Part shown: piece by piece, positions 51,004 through 60,600 of the stretch | Position numbering within the stretch: position 1 is the first letter of the stretch | Layout of the letters: every line of letters starts with the position of its first letter | Assembly (NCBI GenBank): GCA_025024175.1 | Contig: QCXZ01000001.1 | Location: 17,484,001 to 17,548,000, forward strand | Reading direction: 5' to 3' | Origin: Rhyzopertha dominica | Taxonomy: Eukaryota; Arthropoda; Insecta; Coleoptera; Bostrichidae | DNA: 64,000 bases | Position numbers and translations under genes: made by a program | Notes under the pieces: model-generated | The model's input: only the letters and a program-made list of their open reading frames with translations | What the model was told of the DNA's origin: nothing | Database searches by the model: none

Positions 51004-53176
51004 ATTAGTGAAACACATATGCACACCGTTAATAATAATAATTATTATTATTTAAAAAGACGCTGTAAAATCGAAAGCAGTTTAAAATAGAAAAGGGAAC
51101 TTATTCCAAATAAGTGTATTATAATATTACTGCAATAAGTTAAGATATCTTATTTAAGTAAATAAACTAACTCTTACATACCTTATTCAGCTCAGAAATG
51201 TGGTAAACGTTTTTAAATGAATGTTTACCTTTGCTAGAATATAATTTGTGGTTTAAATTGAGAGAATCTGAAGTAGCCAACACGATTATTTTGTTGCGTT
51301 TAATTTCATTATCTAACATTTCCGATAACGTTTCTGCAATCCTGAACATGTATATATTAATTATAAAGGTTACACGAATTACAAGTACACACCTGTTAAA
51401 ATAAAGGCTTTCCTGGGTCGGTTGATCACCTTCCACTACTTCATCGCAAATGACATTAATATCATCGACGATTAGAAGAGATGGTTGGAAATAGACTAAT
51501 TTTGATAAGAGTTCCGAAAATAGTCGACTTATTGAATCTGGAAGTTTACCTTTTATGGTTTTGCAGTTTATTATTTCTGTATGAACATTAAATTTGAGAA
51601 CCTCTTGTTCGATTATCTTCGCAAGAGTAGTTTTTCCCGCCCCTCGTTTTCCTAAAAAATATTTTCCGTATTATATAAAATATAAAAGGATTTTGTATTT
51701 ACCTACCTATTACTAGAATATTTTCACAGCTGATTGCATTTTGAAAAATCAGTCTAATGGTGGCTATAACATCGTTCGATATATGTCCTATATTGCAAAA
51801 ACGTGTGTTTGGCTTTTTCTCGCATTCTTTAGCAAATGTTAATAACTTATCAGAATATTCAGCAGTAAATTTGCATTTTTGTAACGCATTAGTTGCAAAA
51901 AGCAAATATTTATCATTGCAATGAACGGAATATATGGACTCTGCATTAATGCGGAACGGAATCTCTGGCATCAACAATAATTTTCTTTCTAAACAGCATT
52001 TTTCCACAAATTCTTTGAATTCCTTTAAAGCGTGACTTACATTTTGCATGCTGGTGCAGATTTTTACTGAATTTGTATTATCATGTTCATGGTCTTCAGC
52101 AGGACGTATTATTGCCCGAGAAAAATTAGGTACATTAAAAAACTCAAAAATCAATTTATCTATATACAAACATGCGCCAAAAAAACTTTTGGTTTTAAAA
52201 TGTTTGGAATTCATTACCCGTACGTTTATATACAGTTCTTTTGATATTTCAACCAGATTGGGCACATTAACAATTTCTAAACGACAAAAAGTTTCTGCAG
52301 AAGCTGACAATTTTCTGTCTACTCCAACATAAGCTATCGCGTCAAACGGAAATAGTGAATATTTTTCTTGCTTCAAAAAATTCTGAAAGTCATCATCAAT
52401 CGGCATTAAATTAAAAACCTGATCGAATAAATTATCTTCGCTGTTAGTAATCATATTTGTTCTGTTTTTATTCATATCATGTTTTAATTGTGGGGGTTCG
52501 CTGGAAAAGTTTACGTGGATTTCCGTTAAAAAGTCGAGCACACCGATATTTTCAGGTTCAGCGCCATCTATAATACCATAGTCGAAATAAAACTCATGAC
52601 TATTAGCTTAATCAATAATAGCTCACCAACTTTTACAGTTACCGTACTAAAATTTGAAATCCATATAACAAACTCTTGGCCTTTGTAAACAACCCTGATT
52701 TGGCGCAAAAGCGACTCCTCCAGTTCGCTGGTCAGCAATTGCTAAAAGATATGCATATTGAAAGGCATTATCATTAGGTGCGTCTATTTATAGTACCAAA
52801 ACTTCATAATCGTTTTCATGCACTGGTGTTACAGTTAGGGTAGTTATTAAAGGTAAACTTTGTACAGCAGTCACTGAAACTGTATCACCTTCGCAAAGAT
52901 TCAAAGCCTTAGCAAAAGCAGGGCAAACGCCTAATGAATTCCTGTGTAAGGATGGCAGTAAACCTCCAACTGACAAATATTTATTGCCAGTTGAACAGTT
53001 TAGTTTCAAAATAGCCTAGAATAGAAAATTTATCACGAAGAACAGTTTATAAACTCTGTGTAAATCTGTATAAAACTACTCACCCCTNCNTTAACANATC
53101 TGCGTTGTTTTTCTGATAAATAACAAAAACAATTTTTTGAGGTTATGAATGTAATATNTACGTTTTCTTCAAGCAT
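37292..53176 (-). CDS. Pex1: Peroxisome biogenesis factor 1 (PEX1), AAA+ ATPase, 13 exons, 3' end incomplete
   Basis: PEX1 pairs with PEX6 in the hexameric AAA+ motor that pulls ubiquitinated PEX5 out of the peroxisomal membrane. Exons: 53176-53084, 53015-52797, 52741-52627, 52567-51707, 51651-51393, 51341-51182, 47743-47587, 47181-47012, 46959-46760, 44524-44465, 44363-44177, 41422-41252, 37386-37292. All junctions are GT-AG and the phase is kept throughout, giving about 915 residues. The N-terminal domains occupy roughly residues 1-400. D1 has a P-loop GKRGAGKT (430-437) and a degenerate Walker B IVDD (490-493), as expected for the non-hydrolysing PEX1 D1. D2 has GLPGTGKT (698-705), Walker B ILFFDEFD, the second region of homology [11 protein letters not shown] (from 765) and arginine fingers in DPALLRPGR. 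The start is the ATG preceding the conserved [14 protein letters not shown] strand. The D2 P-loop has L where P is usual. The insertion after D2 is missing and the terminal exon was not found. N bases affect exon 1. Family assignment is very secure. Confidence 0.95.
38190..38290 (+). pseudogene. Mariner transposase HTH fragment in Pex1 intron 12
   Basis: A plus-strand frame contains [20 protein letters not shown], matching the second helix-turn-helix of mariner transposases (S.STV..W...F..G). Only this short block remains. It is antisense to Pex1. Confidence 0.5.
38540..38905. repeat. ATTCG/CGAAT-rich degenerate array in Pex1 intron 12
   Basis: Repeated words GCGAATATCG, ATTCGTTTTATTCGG, CGAATAAACGAATA and TTCGAATAATTG on both strands over about 360 bases, denser at the two ends. 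They may be subterminal motifs of a DNA transposon; no clean ends were found. Confidence 0.6.
39223..39863. mobile_element. TIR-bounded repeat of about 640 bp in Pex1 intron 12
   Basis: The inverted ends TTCTAGTGATGAAAAGGCTC and GAGCCTTTCTATCACTGGAA agree with a few mismatches. The interior is AT-rich and non-coding. Confidence 0.5.
39864..41251. other. Proximal part of Pex1 intron 12
   Basis: AT-rich with no recognisable coding segment; two N bases near 40871 and 40878. I looked here for an additional exon between exons 12 and 13 and saw none. The phase does not require one. Confidence 0.4.
41252..41422 (-). CDS. Pex1: Pex1 exon 12 (D2 helical lid)
   Basis: It encodes [14 protein letters not shown] and then [16 protein letters not shown], the sensor-2 lid of D2 (FTGADLKALLYNAQL in other animals). 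I chose donor AGTAAG|GTAAGA over an upstream GTAAGG because it is a stronger consensus and keeps phase 0 with the next exon. Confidence 0.9.
42574..42816 (-). pseudogene. THAP-domain fragment, probably from a P-like transposon
   Basis: The frame begins [16 protein letters not shown] and continues with [17 protein letters not shown]. This is the first half of a THAP zinc finger (C-x2-4-C, then FxxxP, R..W). The second zinc ligand pair (C...H) is not present before the frame ends, so the domain is broken. THAP domains open P-element-type transposases and many animal transcription factors. The inverted ACAATGGGGTTGTAG ends around it favour a transposon. Confidence 0.6.
43350..43590 (+). pseudogene. 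Tc1/mariner transposase C-terminal remnant
   Basis: The plus strand gives [11 protein letters not shown] (a decayed SPDL..LDFFLWG block), then [19 protein letters not shown], a stop, and [15 protein letters not shown]. The last motif is the typical end of this superfamily (R...C...NGGHFE). Confidence 0.7.
44177..44363 (-). CDS. Pex1: Pex1 exon 11 (second region of homology, arginine fingers)
   Basis: It encodes [40 protein letters not shown] and CPLPDL, covering the SRH, sensor 1 and arginine fingers of D2. Donor TTG|GTAAGC, phase 0. Confidence 0.96.
44465..44524 (-). CDS. Pex1: Pex1 exon 10 (D2 Walker B), 60 nt
   Basis: A small exon with the Walker B motif [14 protein letters not shown]. 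The acceptor is TTTTTACAG and the donor AAG|GTAAAT. Phase 2 to phase 2 joins both neighbours in frame. Confidence 0.95.
44559..45629. mobile_element. hAT-type element (1,071 bp) in Pex1 intron 9
   Basis: Ends CAGGATTAGCAAATAACATG and CATGCCAACCCTG (inverse CAGGGTTGGCATG). The flanks GTGTCAAC and GTGTCAAA match at 7 of 8 bases. Both subterminal regions are packed with TTTTAAACA / TGTTTAAAA words. No transposase is seen, so it is non-autonomous. Confidence 0.82.
46068..46345. repeat. Three-copy tandem repeat, period about 115 bp, in Pex1 intron 9
   Basis: The words CTTTGTATACA, AAGCTTCAATTTTTC, CCGCCATATTGGATC and ATTTTGGAAAT recur in the same order three times with substitutions. It continues partially into the flank at 46345-46390. 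Confidence 0.8.
46760..46959 (-). CDS. Pex1: Pex1 exon 9 (D2 Walker A)
   Basis: It encodes [15 protein letters not shown] and then [29 protein letters not shown]. This is the most conserved segment of the protein. The P-loop reads GLPGTGKT instead of the usual GPPGTGKT. Donor AAAA|GTGAGT, phase 2. Confidence 0.97.
47012..47181 (-). CDS. Pex1: Pex1 exon 8 (D1-D2 junction)
   Basis: It encodes the short linker between the two AAA domains and the D2 entry motif [13 protein letters not shown], the equivalent of WDKIGGLHEV. It ends in LWPLQ before GTAATA, phase 0. Confidence 0.93.
47587..47743 (-). CDS. Pex1: Pex1 exon 7 (D1 helical subdomain)
   Basis: It encodes [11 protein letters not shown], then [20 protein letters not shown], the alpha-helical lid of D1 (KETGGFVARDF in other animals). 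Donor GAAG|GTAGGT, phase 1. Confidence 0.93.
47744..51181. other. Pex1 intron 6 (3.4 kb)
   Basis: AT-rich, with a self-complementary (TTA)n / (TAA)n tract at about 50968-51052. I found no coding segment and no paired transposon ends. Confidence 0.45.
51182..51341 (-). CDS. Pex1: Pex1 exon 6 (D1, sensor region)
   Basis: It encodes [14 protein letters not shown], then [13 protein letters not shown], corresponding to the sensor-1 strand of D1 (LIATSQS in vertebrates), and ends at HISELNK before GTATGT. The next intron is 3.4 kb. Confidence 0.92.
51393..51651 (-). CDS. Pex1: Pex1 exon 5 (AAA domain D1)
   Basis: It completes the D1 Walker A motif GKRGAGKT and carries the Walker B equivalent SLLIVDDIN. 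The second acidic residue of Walker B is D rather than E, as in other PEX1 D1 domains, which bind but hydrolyse ATP poorly. Ends phase 2 at CAG|GTGTGT. Confidence 0.94.
51707..52567 (-). CDS. Pex1: Pex1 exon 4 (linker and second N-terminal domain)
   Basis: The longest exon (861 nt). It contains a low-complexity linker with [10 protein letters not shown], then the less conserved domain preceding D1, and stops inside the D1 P-loop (ILVIG). The donor is ATAG|GTAGGT, phase 1; the glycine codon is completed by the next exon. Confidence 0.93.
52627..52741 (-). CDS. Pex1: Pex1 exon 3 (N-terminal domain, second half)
   Basis: It starts after TTTTAG and ends G|GTGAGC in phase 1. It encodes [20 protein letters not shown] and then FVIWISN, matching the LEQHLLDQIRIVF and FPVWV motifs of the PEX1 N-domain. 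The flanking introns are 55 and 59 bp. Confidence 0.92.
52797..53015 (-). CDS. Pex1: Pex1 exon 2 (N-terminal domain)
   Basis: Seventy-three codons from acceptor TCTAG to donor GTACTA, phase 0 at both ends. It contains NKYLSVGG and CEGDTVSV followed by ENDYEVL, which corresponds to the DDWEIL segment of PEX1 from other animals. Confidence 0.9.
53084..53176 (-). CDS. Pex1: Pex1 exon 1 (start codon)
   Basis: It opens with ATG and encodes about 31 residues ([25 protein letters not shown]), aligning with the first strand of the PEX1 N-terminal domain. It ends in phase 0 at a GTGAGT donor. Several N bases (53088, 53090, 53097, 53158) leave residues near the end undetermined. The following intron is only 68 bp. 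Confidence 0.82.
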
Positions 53177-53500
53177 NGTTATCAACCNTTACAACAAACT
53201 CGCACTTCCACAAATTAGGCGCTAACACAAAATAACGGGCCATTGTTTATANTTTCTAGTAGGTCATTTAACCAAGACATTTAAAAATGACACGCTAGTT
53301 GTCAAAAGNANATGTTCGCTGAAGTTCAAGGCAAAAGCGCAGGAACTAATATCCCCCACCATTACGCTATCAACCAATCGCATGCTTAGAAAACCTAACA
53401 GCTTTCAGGTCCGTTTGAAAACAAGTTGAAAATTGACACGAAAGGCATCAAGCACATACAAACAAGAACGCTTTTAACAGATCAACGAACTTTTTCATCG
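53177..53500. promoter_or_regulatory. Divergent Pex1 / Cyclin B3 promoter region
   Basis: The start codons are 817 bp apart on opposite strands, and a non-coding first exon of Cyclin B3 probably ends at 53556, so the core shared promoter is only a few hundred bases. I see no clear TATA box; several N bases fall here. Its existence follows from the gene layout, not from a recognised motif. Confidence 0.5.
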
Positions 53501-53556
53501 TATGCAGGGTAGTGCTTATTATTGTGTGTGCTAAGAACAACTCCATTATACAGAAG
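53501..53556 (+). other. CycB3: Predicted non-coding first exon of Cyclin B3 (3' end)
   Basis: The sequence CAGAAG|GTACGTGTG at 53551-53565 is a good donor. A matching acceptor CTTTTAG lies at 53976-53982, just 11 bases before the Cyclin B3 ATG. The 5' limit is arbitrary because no transcription start is visible. Confidence 0.35.
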
Positions 53557-53993
53557 GTACGTGTGTAAAATTATATTAAAAATGCGTTAATATTTCGTAA
53601 GATGGGTTCGTGTTTCATTCATGGAATGTTTTAACCACCAAGTGGTGCTGACGGTTGACATCTCGGCGTGTGGCGGTCTCCATTTTTGTAAGAAGCCTTG
53701 TTCTTGCGTCCATAGACTATCAGCAGGTTGTTAAAAAAGGCTCTTTACCTTCATTCGTGAGTTTTATTAATATACACTTTTAAAGATAATCACAATACTT
53801 ACAAATAACTGCTAATTTTAACGGAACTTTAGGCATTTGAAAGGCGGCAAAACGTAACGTGCTGGTTCTTTAACTCTTATTCAGTTTTGAAGGGATGCTT
53901 GTGCCCTATCACTTTATTATCTATATTTTATACGTTTTATAAAGCCGGCGATTAAATTTTAATCAGTTTTCGGTACTTTTAGGACTTGCAAAA

Positions 53994-54457
53994 ATGGCGC
54001 CAACGAAGAGTACAAGAACTATAGTACCAGTGTTCAAAGCAAAAAATACAAGATCGAAGCCAAAAGCCACATTAGATAATCCAATAAAGGAACTTAAAGG
54101 CAAACGAAAAGCTGATTCACCCCCAACGAAAGAAGTTGCCGTCAAAAGGTCAGCGTTGGGTGATCTTACAAACACAAAAGTTACATTATCTAAAAAAGTT
54201 ATTGCCCAAAAGAAAGCTGTTCCTTCGGTGAAGACCGTCAAGAAACCTAAACAGAGTGAGAATGTTGCTCCACCACCAATCAACAGGATACAAACGAGGG
54301 GTGCTGTACGTGCTAAAATACCTGATGAAACTGCCCAGAAACCAAAAGAACCCCTAAAGGAGAACACCTCCAATGTTAACAACAAAGTTAAAACAAGACT
54401 GAGTAATGAGTTTGAAAAAACTGAAGATTCCCTCTATAGTACGGCTTTGGAAGAAAT
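53994..54457 (+). CDS. CycB3: CycB3 coding exon 1 (degron-bearing N-terminus)
   Basis: It encodes 154 full codons with a D-box and KEN box and many lysines. The exon probably begins at 53983 after CTTTTAG. It ends phase 2 at GAAAT|GTAAGC. Confidence 0.95.
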
Positions 54458-54589
54458 GTAAGCATCTTTATTACATGTTTATACCTATAACTCTGATGTT
54501 TTTAACTTGTGCATGGCTAATTGCATGTTTATGGTCGTTTCAGTTAATTTATCCATTGTAAATTCAGTACATATTTGTGTGTAACATCT

Positions 54590-54650
<61 letters not shown>

Positions 54651-57600
54651 ATAACTGTGATAATGAAGAACTCTGGATGGTAAGGTAAAGGTATTAGTAG
54701 TGCAGGGGTCAACCATTTTGATGAGATTCATAACCAAATGAAGTGTACTTCATTTAAATTTACTTGCATTTACATACAAAATAATTAAAATTTTATAAAT
54801 ACACATACAAAGCACATGTGCTTGCTTGGTACCTACTGATAGGTTATATTGCTATTCAATACTCAGCAGAAATTGAAACCTTGATTCGAAAAATAATATT
54901 TGAATTGTCTAAGCATCGCCTCAATTAGATAGGGAAGGGAAAGATATCAGACCAAAGCAATATGCATGATATTGACCTTCACTATATTCTGATTCCGGGA
55001 TATAATCCTGTCATCAAATTTCAGCATTTTCTTGTGTTTTAATCATTAGATTACATCCAATTTTTAATCTTAGTCTTCACTGACTTAAGGATGCTAGGTA
55101 CCCATTTTTAGTATAAAATGGAGGGTAGTAAAAGAAAAGATCATCATATTATTCTTCAAATACAACTCATCTTTGAAAACAAAACCATCAAGTCTATTAC
55201 ACCTGGTAAAAGCACGAGTATAAAAGGGATTTTTTAACAACTGCATGTGAATGCATTGTATTGTCCTTCAAAAATTGTACATTTTCGGTTGCTTCCAAAT
55301 GACTTCAGTTTTCTTTTTTCAGCTTCATTTTCTCTCCCCCACATCTGTGATGTTATTGCACTGTACTTTTGAACTCATATTTTAACCTTGTTACTTTTTT
55401 CTGTTGGCTTTAGGTAATAGTAGGGAAATGGTCAGTACACTTAAAATGTTTGTGTTATTCTNTGAGTCACCATCTCTTCATGTTTAGTTTCACTTCGTGA
55501 TATGGTGACTTTCTCAGGGAGAGACGCCATTTCCAGCCCATCATATTCGCCATCATTATTGAGTTTGAAAATAACTTCATCAGCAAATAGTTTGAGGTTT
55601 ATCAGTAATGAATTCATTCATGCAATATTTTCATGTATGAGAGAATGAAAGCATTTTGTGACACTTAGGTGATGGAAGTTGTTTCACTACTGGCATAGAA
55701 GTTGTAATAAGGTCCTTATCTTGGGGTAACTGATTACTAGTTTCTAAAGATTAATTGCTTTTTTCAGTTTCAATTTCTGAAATGATAATTAATTCTTATC
55801 GATGTGGTAAAAAGTAAACAGTACTCTCAGAAAAAAAATAAACATGTGACAAAGTATTGACAAATGACATGGGAATATCATTTTCATACTTCCTTTTGTT
55901 TATTACTTTCTTTGCTGCCCTCAAAAATTATACTTATCTATGTTAATTTCACATCCTTTTAAATTATTTTTAATGGTCATAATTATATTTTCTGCCACAT
56001 CAGTATTTTTTATATATAAAATGTCTCAATAAGTAAGCACCTGGTCAAGTTCTACAAATTTTTGTAGTATAGTTTATACACACTTGGTATAATCCTAAAT
56101 ATCTGGATTAAGTGGAAACAGTCCATGTTTGTGAAATCTGTTTTGTATATTTTGAAGTAATTTGTTCTTCTCTAAAACCTTATTTAAAAGTGGACAAAAT
56201 TTTGCCTTCGTTAAAACTTGATTGCAGTTTTCTTCACACATTTGACATTTTATGATTGTAGCTTACTATTTGGATTTAAAAGACTATAACAACTATCATC
56301 ACATGAATGTATGATATGTGTTGCATTCAGTGCTAATGCATACAGAATAATGCCATTTTCTTCTCATGGTCAGAGGGATTTGTGATCATCTATAAAACAA
56401 TATCTTATAGTACCATTAATGTCCAGCCAGTGATTTAACTAATTTGCTATTTGTTGATAGAGCACCTGTGGCCGGATGTTGACAATATTCTCTACCTCCA
56501 TTTACGTGGTATTTAGCAATTCAAATCTCGGACTGGCTTCTTTTAAAACAACTTCCAAAGTATCTAACTGATCGTACCATCCTCTCCCAAGCACCATCCA
56601 TATGTGGACTTGCAGGTGGTATATACTTCCACTTTATGTTTCACCCTACCATCTCTCTTTCAACTTTATCGAAATCAATTTGATGGAAGCATTCTTGAAG
56701 TCCTCTAGCTGCTCCTCTCATATTCGTAACGAGGTCGCTCCATATTTTGTCAAGTTCTCCCCTTCTTGCTGCGAATCTTCTGAGGACAGATATTGTGAAA
56801 TCTGTGGTTAAATCCTCTCCTATTAATTTCTAAGGGCACACCATAACGCTTCTCTCTCTCCTCCTGCCAACAGCAACATTGATGGGTCTGAAGTAGTCCA
56901 TTCCAGTAAATGAGAATGGTCTGGGTGGTCTTTTTACTCTGAATTTTAGTATTCACCCATTTCGTAAGTAACAGGTCTGCTCTTCCATACTTTGCAATAA
57001 GAGTAGTCTTTAGTTACCCTGTCGACTGCTTTTCTTCCTTGCACTATCCAAAAATTTTTCCTCAGTTCATGAAGGACCAATCATTGTTCGTGGCAAAGGT
57101 TGGTTTCGTTTCAGTATACTGATTTGTTCCAAAAAACTGTCGTGTTATGATTTCTTCCACCATTCTTAGACAGTTAATTCTCCTTTTGGCTTATCCTTCA
57201 ATCTACCAATTTTGTCCTTACAGCAATCTATAATTCTTAAAATATAAGCCAGTGCACGAACTGCACATGTTAGTTTTGAGAACCTTCCAATGTCTGGGAG
57301 ATGTGAAAATTCTGTAGTTGTCACAAATGTATGTTTTGTACATATTTCCCAGTTTTCAGTAATACTGGGTGTAAACATTTCCTTAAACCAGTTATCTTCA
57401 TCTTTGTACAGATATTCTGGTCCAATAAACCATGAACAGTCACTATTGTAAAGCAGAGATCCAGTATCCCGTGTTGCAAGGTGTGCTGTGTTTAATTTCG
57501 ACAGAATCCAGAACCACTGATCTGCAATTCAATTCCTTTTGATTTTATAAACCTTATTGTAAACGAATCCCTTCAAATGTTTTGCTTCATTGCGATTCCA

Positions 57601-60600
57601 TCCTAATACTACCATCGAGTCGATTCTGAAGTATGCAGTTTTTATCTTAAAAGTTATACTTTCACAAACCAATGATGCCAAACGTGTTGCCAGTGTAGCT
57701 GCTTGTACGAGTAGTTCTAGCTTTGGTATTGTAATGCTTCGCATCGGAGCAACCTGTTTTGGAAATGACGAGTGCTATTTTAATTCCATACGCTCCTTTG
57801 AAACGTAAATAAGCATTAACTGCCATCGCTTGGAAGCTTGCATCGCGAACATATGCAACTGTATATCATCTCCTTACCTACGACCCACATTGTAACAGGT
57901 TAGAATTTGCAGGTCTCGAATCTTGTTGATGTCCTAAATCCAAGTCTTTCATTTCAAATATACTTCATCAGGTATTTCAGTATCTCATGTAGCCTTGGTT
58001 TTCCAAATTTCTTGTAGAATAACTTTACCTCTTATAATGTAGTATGCTATGAAACCCAAGGGATCGAATACGGACATCAGGACTCTCAAAACTTGTCTCT
58101 TCCTTGGCTTTCTATTTCCATCTGATAATTCATTTCCTACCATACTAAATGTGGTAGAAACGCTCAACTTATCTTTATGTGGATGCCATTTAATTCCCAG
58201 AATCCTCTCTTCATCATTTTCTAGGTATCTCGTTTTTCCTTCCACCTTCACCAATGTCTTCTAATAATTTTAGAGAATTACTGACCCAACTGCATAAATC
58301 AAACCCTCCTTTTCTATGGATCTCTATTACTTCTTTCGCTAGCAGTATAGCTTCTTCTTTGGTATAAGCACAATCCAAGTAGTTGTTCATATAATGTTTG
58401 TGCAATATAGCATTCACAGCTTGCAGGTAGATATCGATAAATTCACTTTTGTTTTTATTCTTTATATATTGAGCAGTAAAGGGCGACGGTACTCCTTCAA
58501 ATATCATCTGTATCTTGAATTCTTCGTATTTTTACTCTGAATTCCTTCTCGAGAGCAAAAGGAACCCGAGGGTTGGCAGTGGTGGCAGATTTTAAGGTCA
58601 GAAGGATCTCCTTCAGATATTAAAACTCACCACTGAGAATAACAAAAGTTGAAGATTTATTGATGAGCAGAGTCATGCCTGTATTACCTAGACTCCTCTT
58701 TTGCTTGATTTTTTTTTAATATTGCTATCAAAAGAAGTGTCACCTTTCACCACATTGTGGTTTACTTCACGATGTTAATAGATGGACTCTGTAGAACAAC
58801 AAATATGGTGTATTTAGCTAGAATATTTACATTATCCATAATATAAAAACTGTTATTACAAACTTGATGAAATATCAAAGATGGCCAAGATTTTAGGAGG
58901 ATTGTTTCGACATAAGCATTTTTTTTTGCAAATGAGTACAAGATCTGTATGGACTTCATACTTTCATTTATTATTTTATACAGGTTGACGCTAAAGTATA
59001 GGTCGCTACTTCTAAGACATATTCTATGCACAAGAATATTTAGAAAATTTATTTAGATTTTGAGATTTGCGCCTTCATTATTGAGTTACATCTTCCTGAA
59101 GATAGACTCTAATAATAGTTTTTTGAATAATTTTTTGACCGATGTTGATAAAAAAATTTTTGAATGGTTTGATAGCATTTCTGAAATCTGCAGTCCTTAT
59201 TGAAAAAAATACTCTCTCATATGTGGTTTGATAAAAATGCAAGGTTTTTGAGAAAGTGCATTTAAAGCAATTATTGTATTCAGAGTATCTAGTTGGCGGA
59301 AGGGTAGACAGCAAACTGTCGTGTACTTGGTACATTTTTAACATAAAGTTGGACTTTTCACACATTTTAAATTGGTTTTTATATCAACTTTATTTAGCTA
59401 AATTTATTTAAATTTGACCTTCAACACATTCATAATAAAATCAAACATCAAACAACATATAATACACAGAAGTAATTAAATTGAAAAGTGCTATATTTTA
59501 ATTAATTTTAAACTAAATGTTCGATATTTGGTTTCCTTTTTTTGTAAAGTAAGTGAAATCATGCAATCTCCTGGCATCCAGTTTTAATGAAGATTTCATC
59601 TATGGCATTATGTATCGAAAGATTTTACAGCAGATTGAAGTTAAATTTGCCCTTCGCAATTGATAGTTACAGCATTTGAGCAGCCTCTTGCTTTTGTAAG
59701 TTGTAAGTGAGAAGAATGCTAAAAACAAATTAGTTCTTTGTTATTCAACATTAATGATTTTGTCTACACTAGACCTAAACTGCACTGATGAGCTGTAATG
59801 ACAGATAGTACTATCTGCAGTTGGTTGAGGTGTAGACAGCATAGCATAGACATGCATTTTAATTAATGATTTTAATAATGCTTATTGTAATTACATCTTC
59901 ATGCAAGAGTCATAAGTTTACTAGTTCTTAATTTAGTTGTTCATTAGTGTTATTGTGCAGAGGTAATGGTGGAAGAGTAGATATATCTATAATCGTTACT
60001 CATTCATATCAACATTGTACTTTGAAACGCTTATTTTTCAAATTTCTTGTACAACAGTTCCAAGTTGTGACAAGAAGTTAAATGGAAATGAATGTGAGAT
60101 TAGTGCATGCTTTTTATGCCTTTTTACAATATACATACTTAAAATGCTTTGGTTTACTAAGTTAAATTGCAATGAAGCAGTAAATTTAATAGTTCTGTAT
60201 CTGTAATCACCCATCTCAGCCCTTACATTTACAACGAAGTTCTGTCATACGACAATAATTTAACTATTAGATTTTTTCATCTATCTAGCTATTTTTCTGT
60301 AGCAAATCTGTGCACAACATCCTAGTTGTACAATCTTTATGCTTTGAAGACACATCTTCATCTTACCATTTTTTTCTTTCAAGCACAAGTAGTTCTTCAC
60401 AAGATAAAAGCTCTTCGAGATCATCCAGATCTTTTGCCAGTAGTACAAAATCGACATCTGAAAATAAACCATCAAATGTGTCGATGGTTGCTCAGCAGTT
60501 GCAGTTACAGTTAAATTTAGGTAATCATGAAGTGCCTGAAAGCATCTGTGATTTTGATAAAGAGAATTGGAACGATATATTCCAAGTTTCACATTACGCT

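Noticed and set aside
52048..52332. 94-residue plus-strand frame
   Set aside because: Antisense shadow of Pex1 exon 4.
53963..54385. 140-residue minus-strand frame
   Set aside because: It is the shadow of Cyclin B3 coding exon 1, which has far stronger evidence on the plus strand.
54485..54712. Frame with a long Tyr/Ile repeat
   Set aside because: Produced by the (TA)n microsatellite.
58049..58264. 71-residue plus-strand frame
   Set aside because: Antisense shadow of the BEL/Pao pol fragment.
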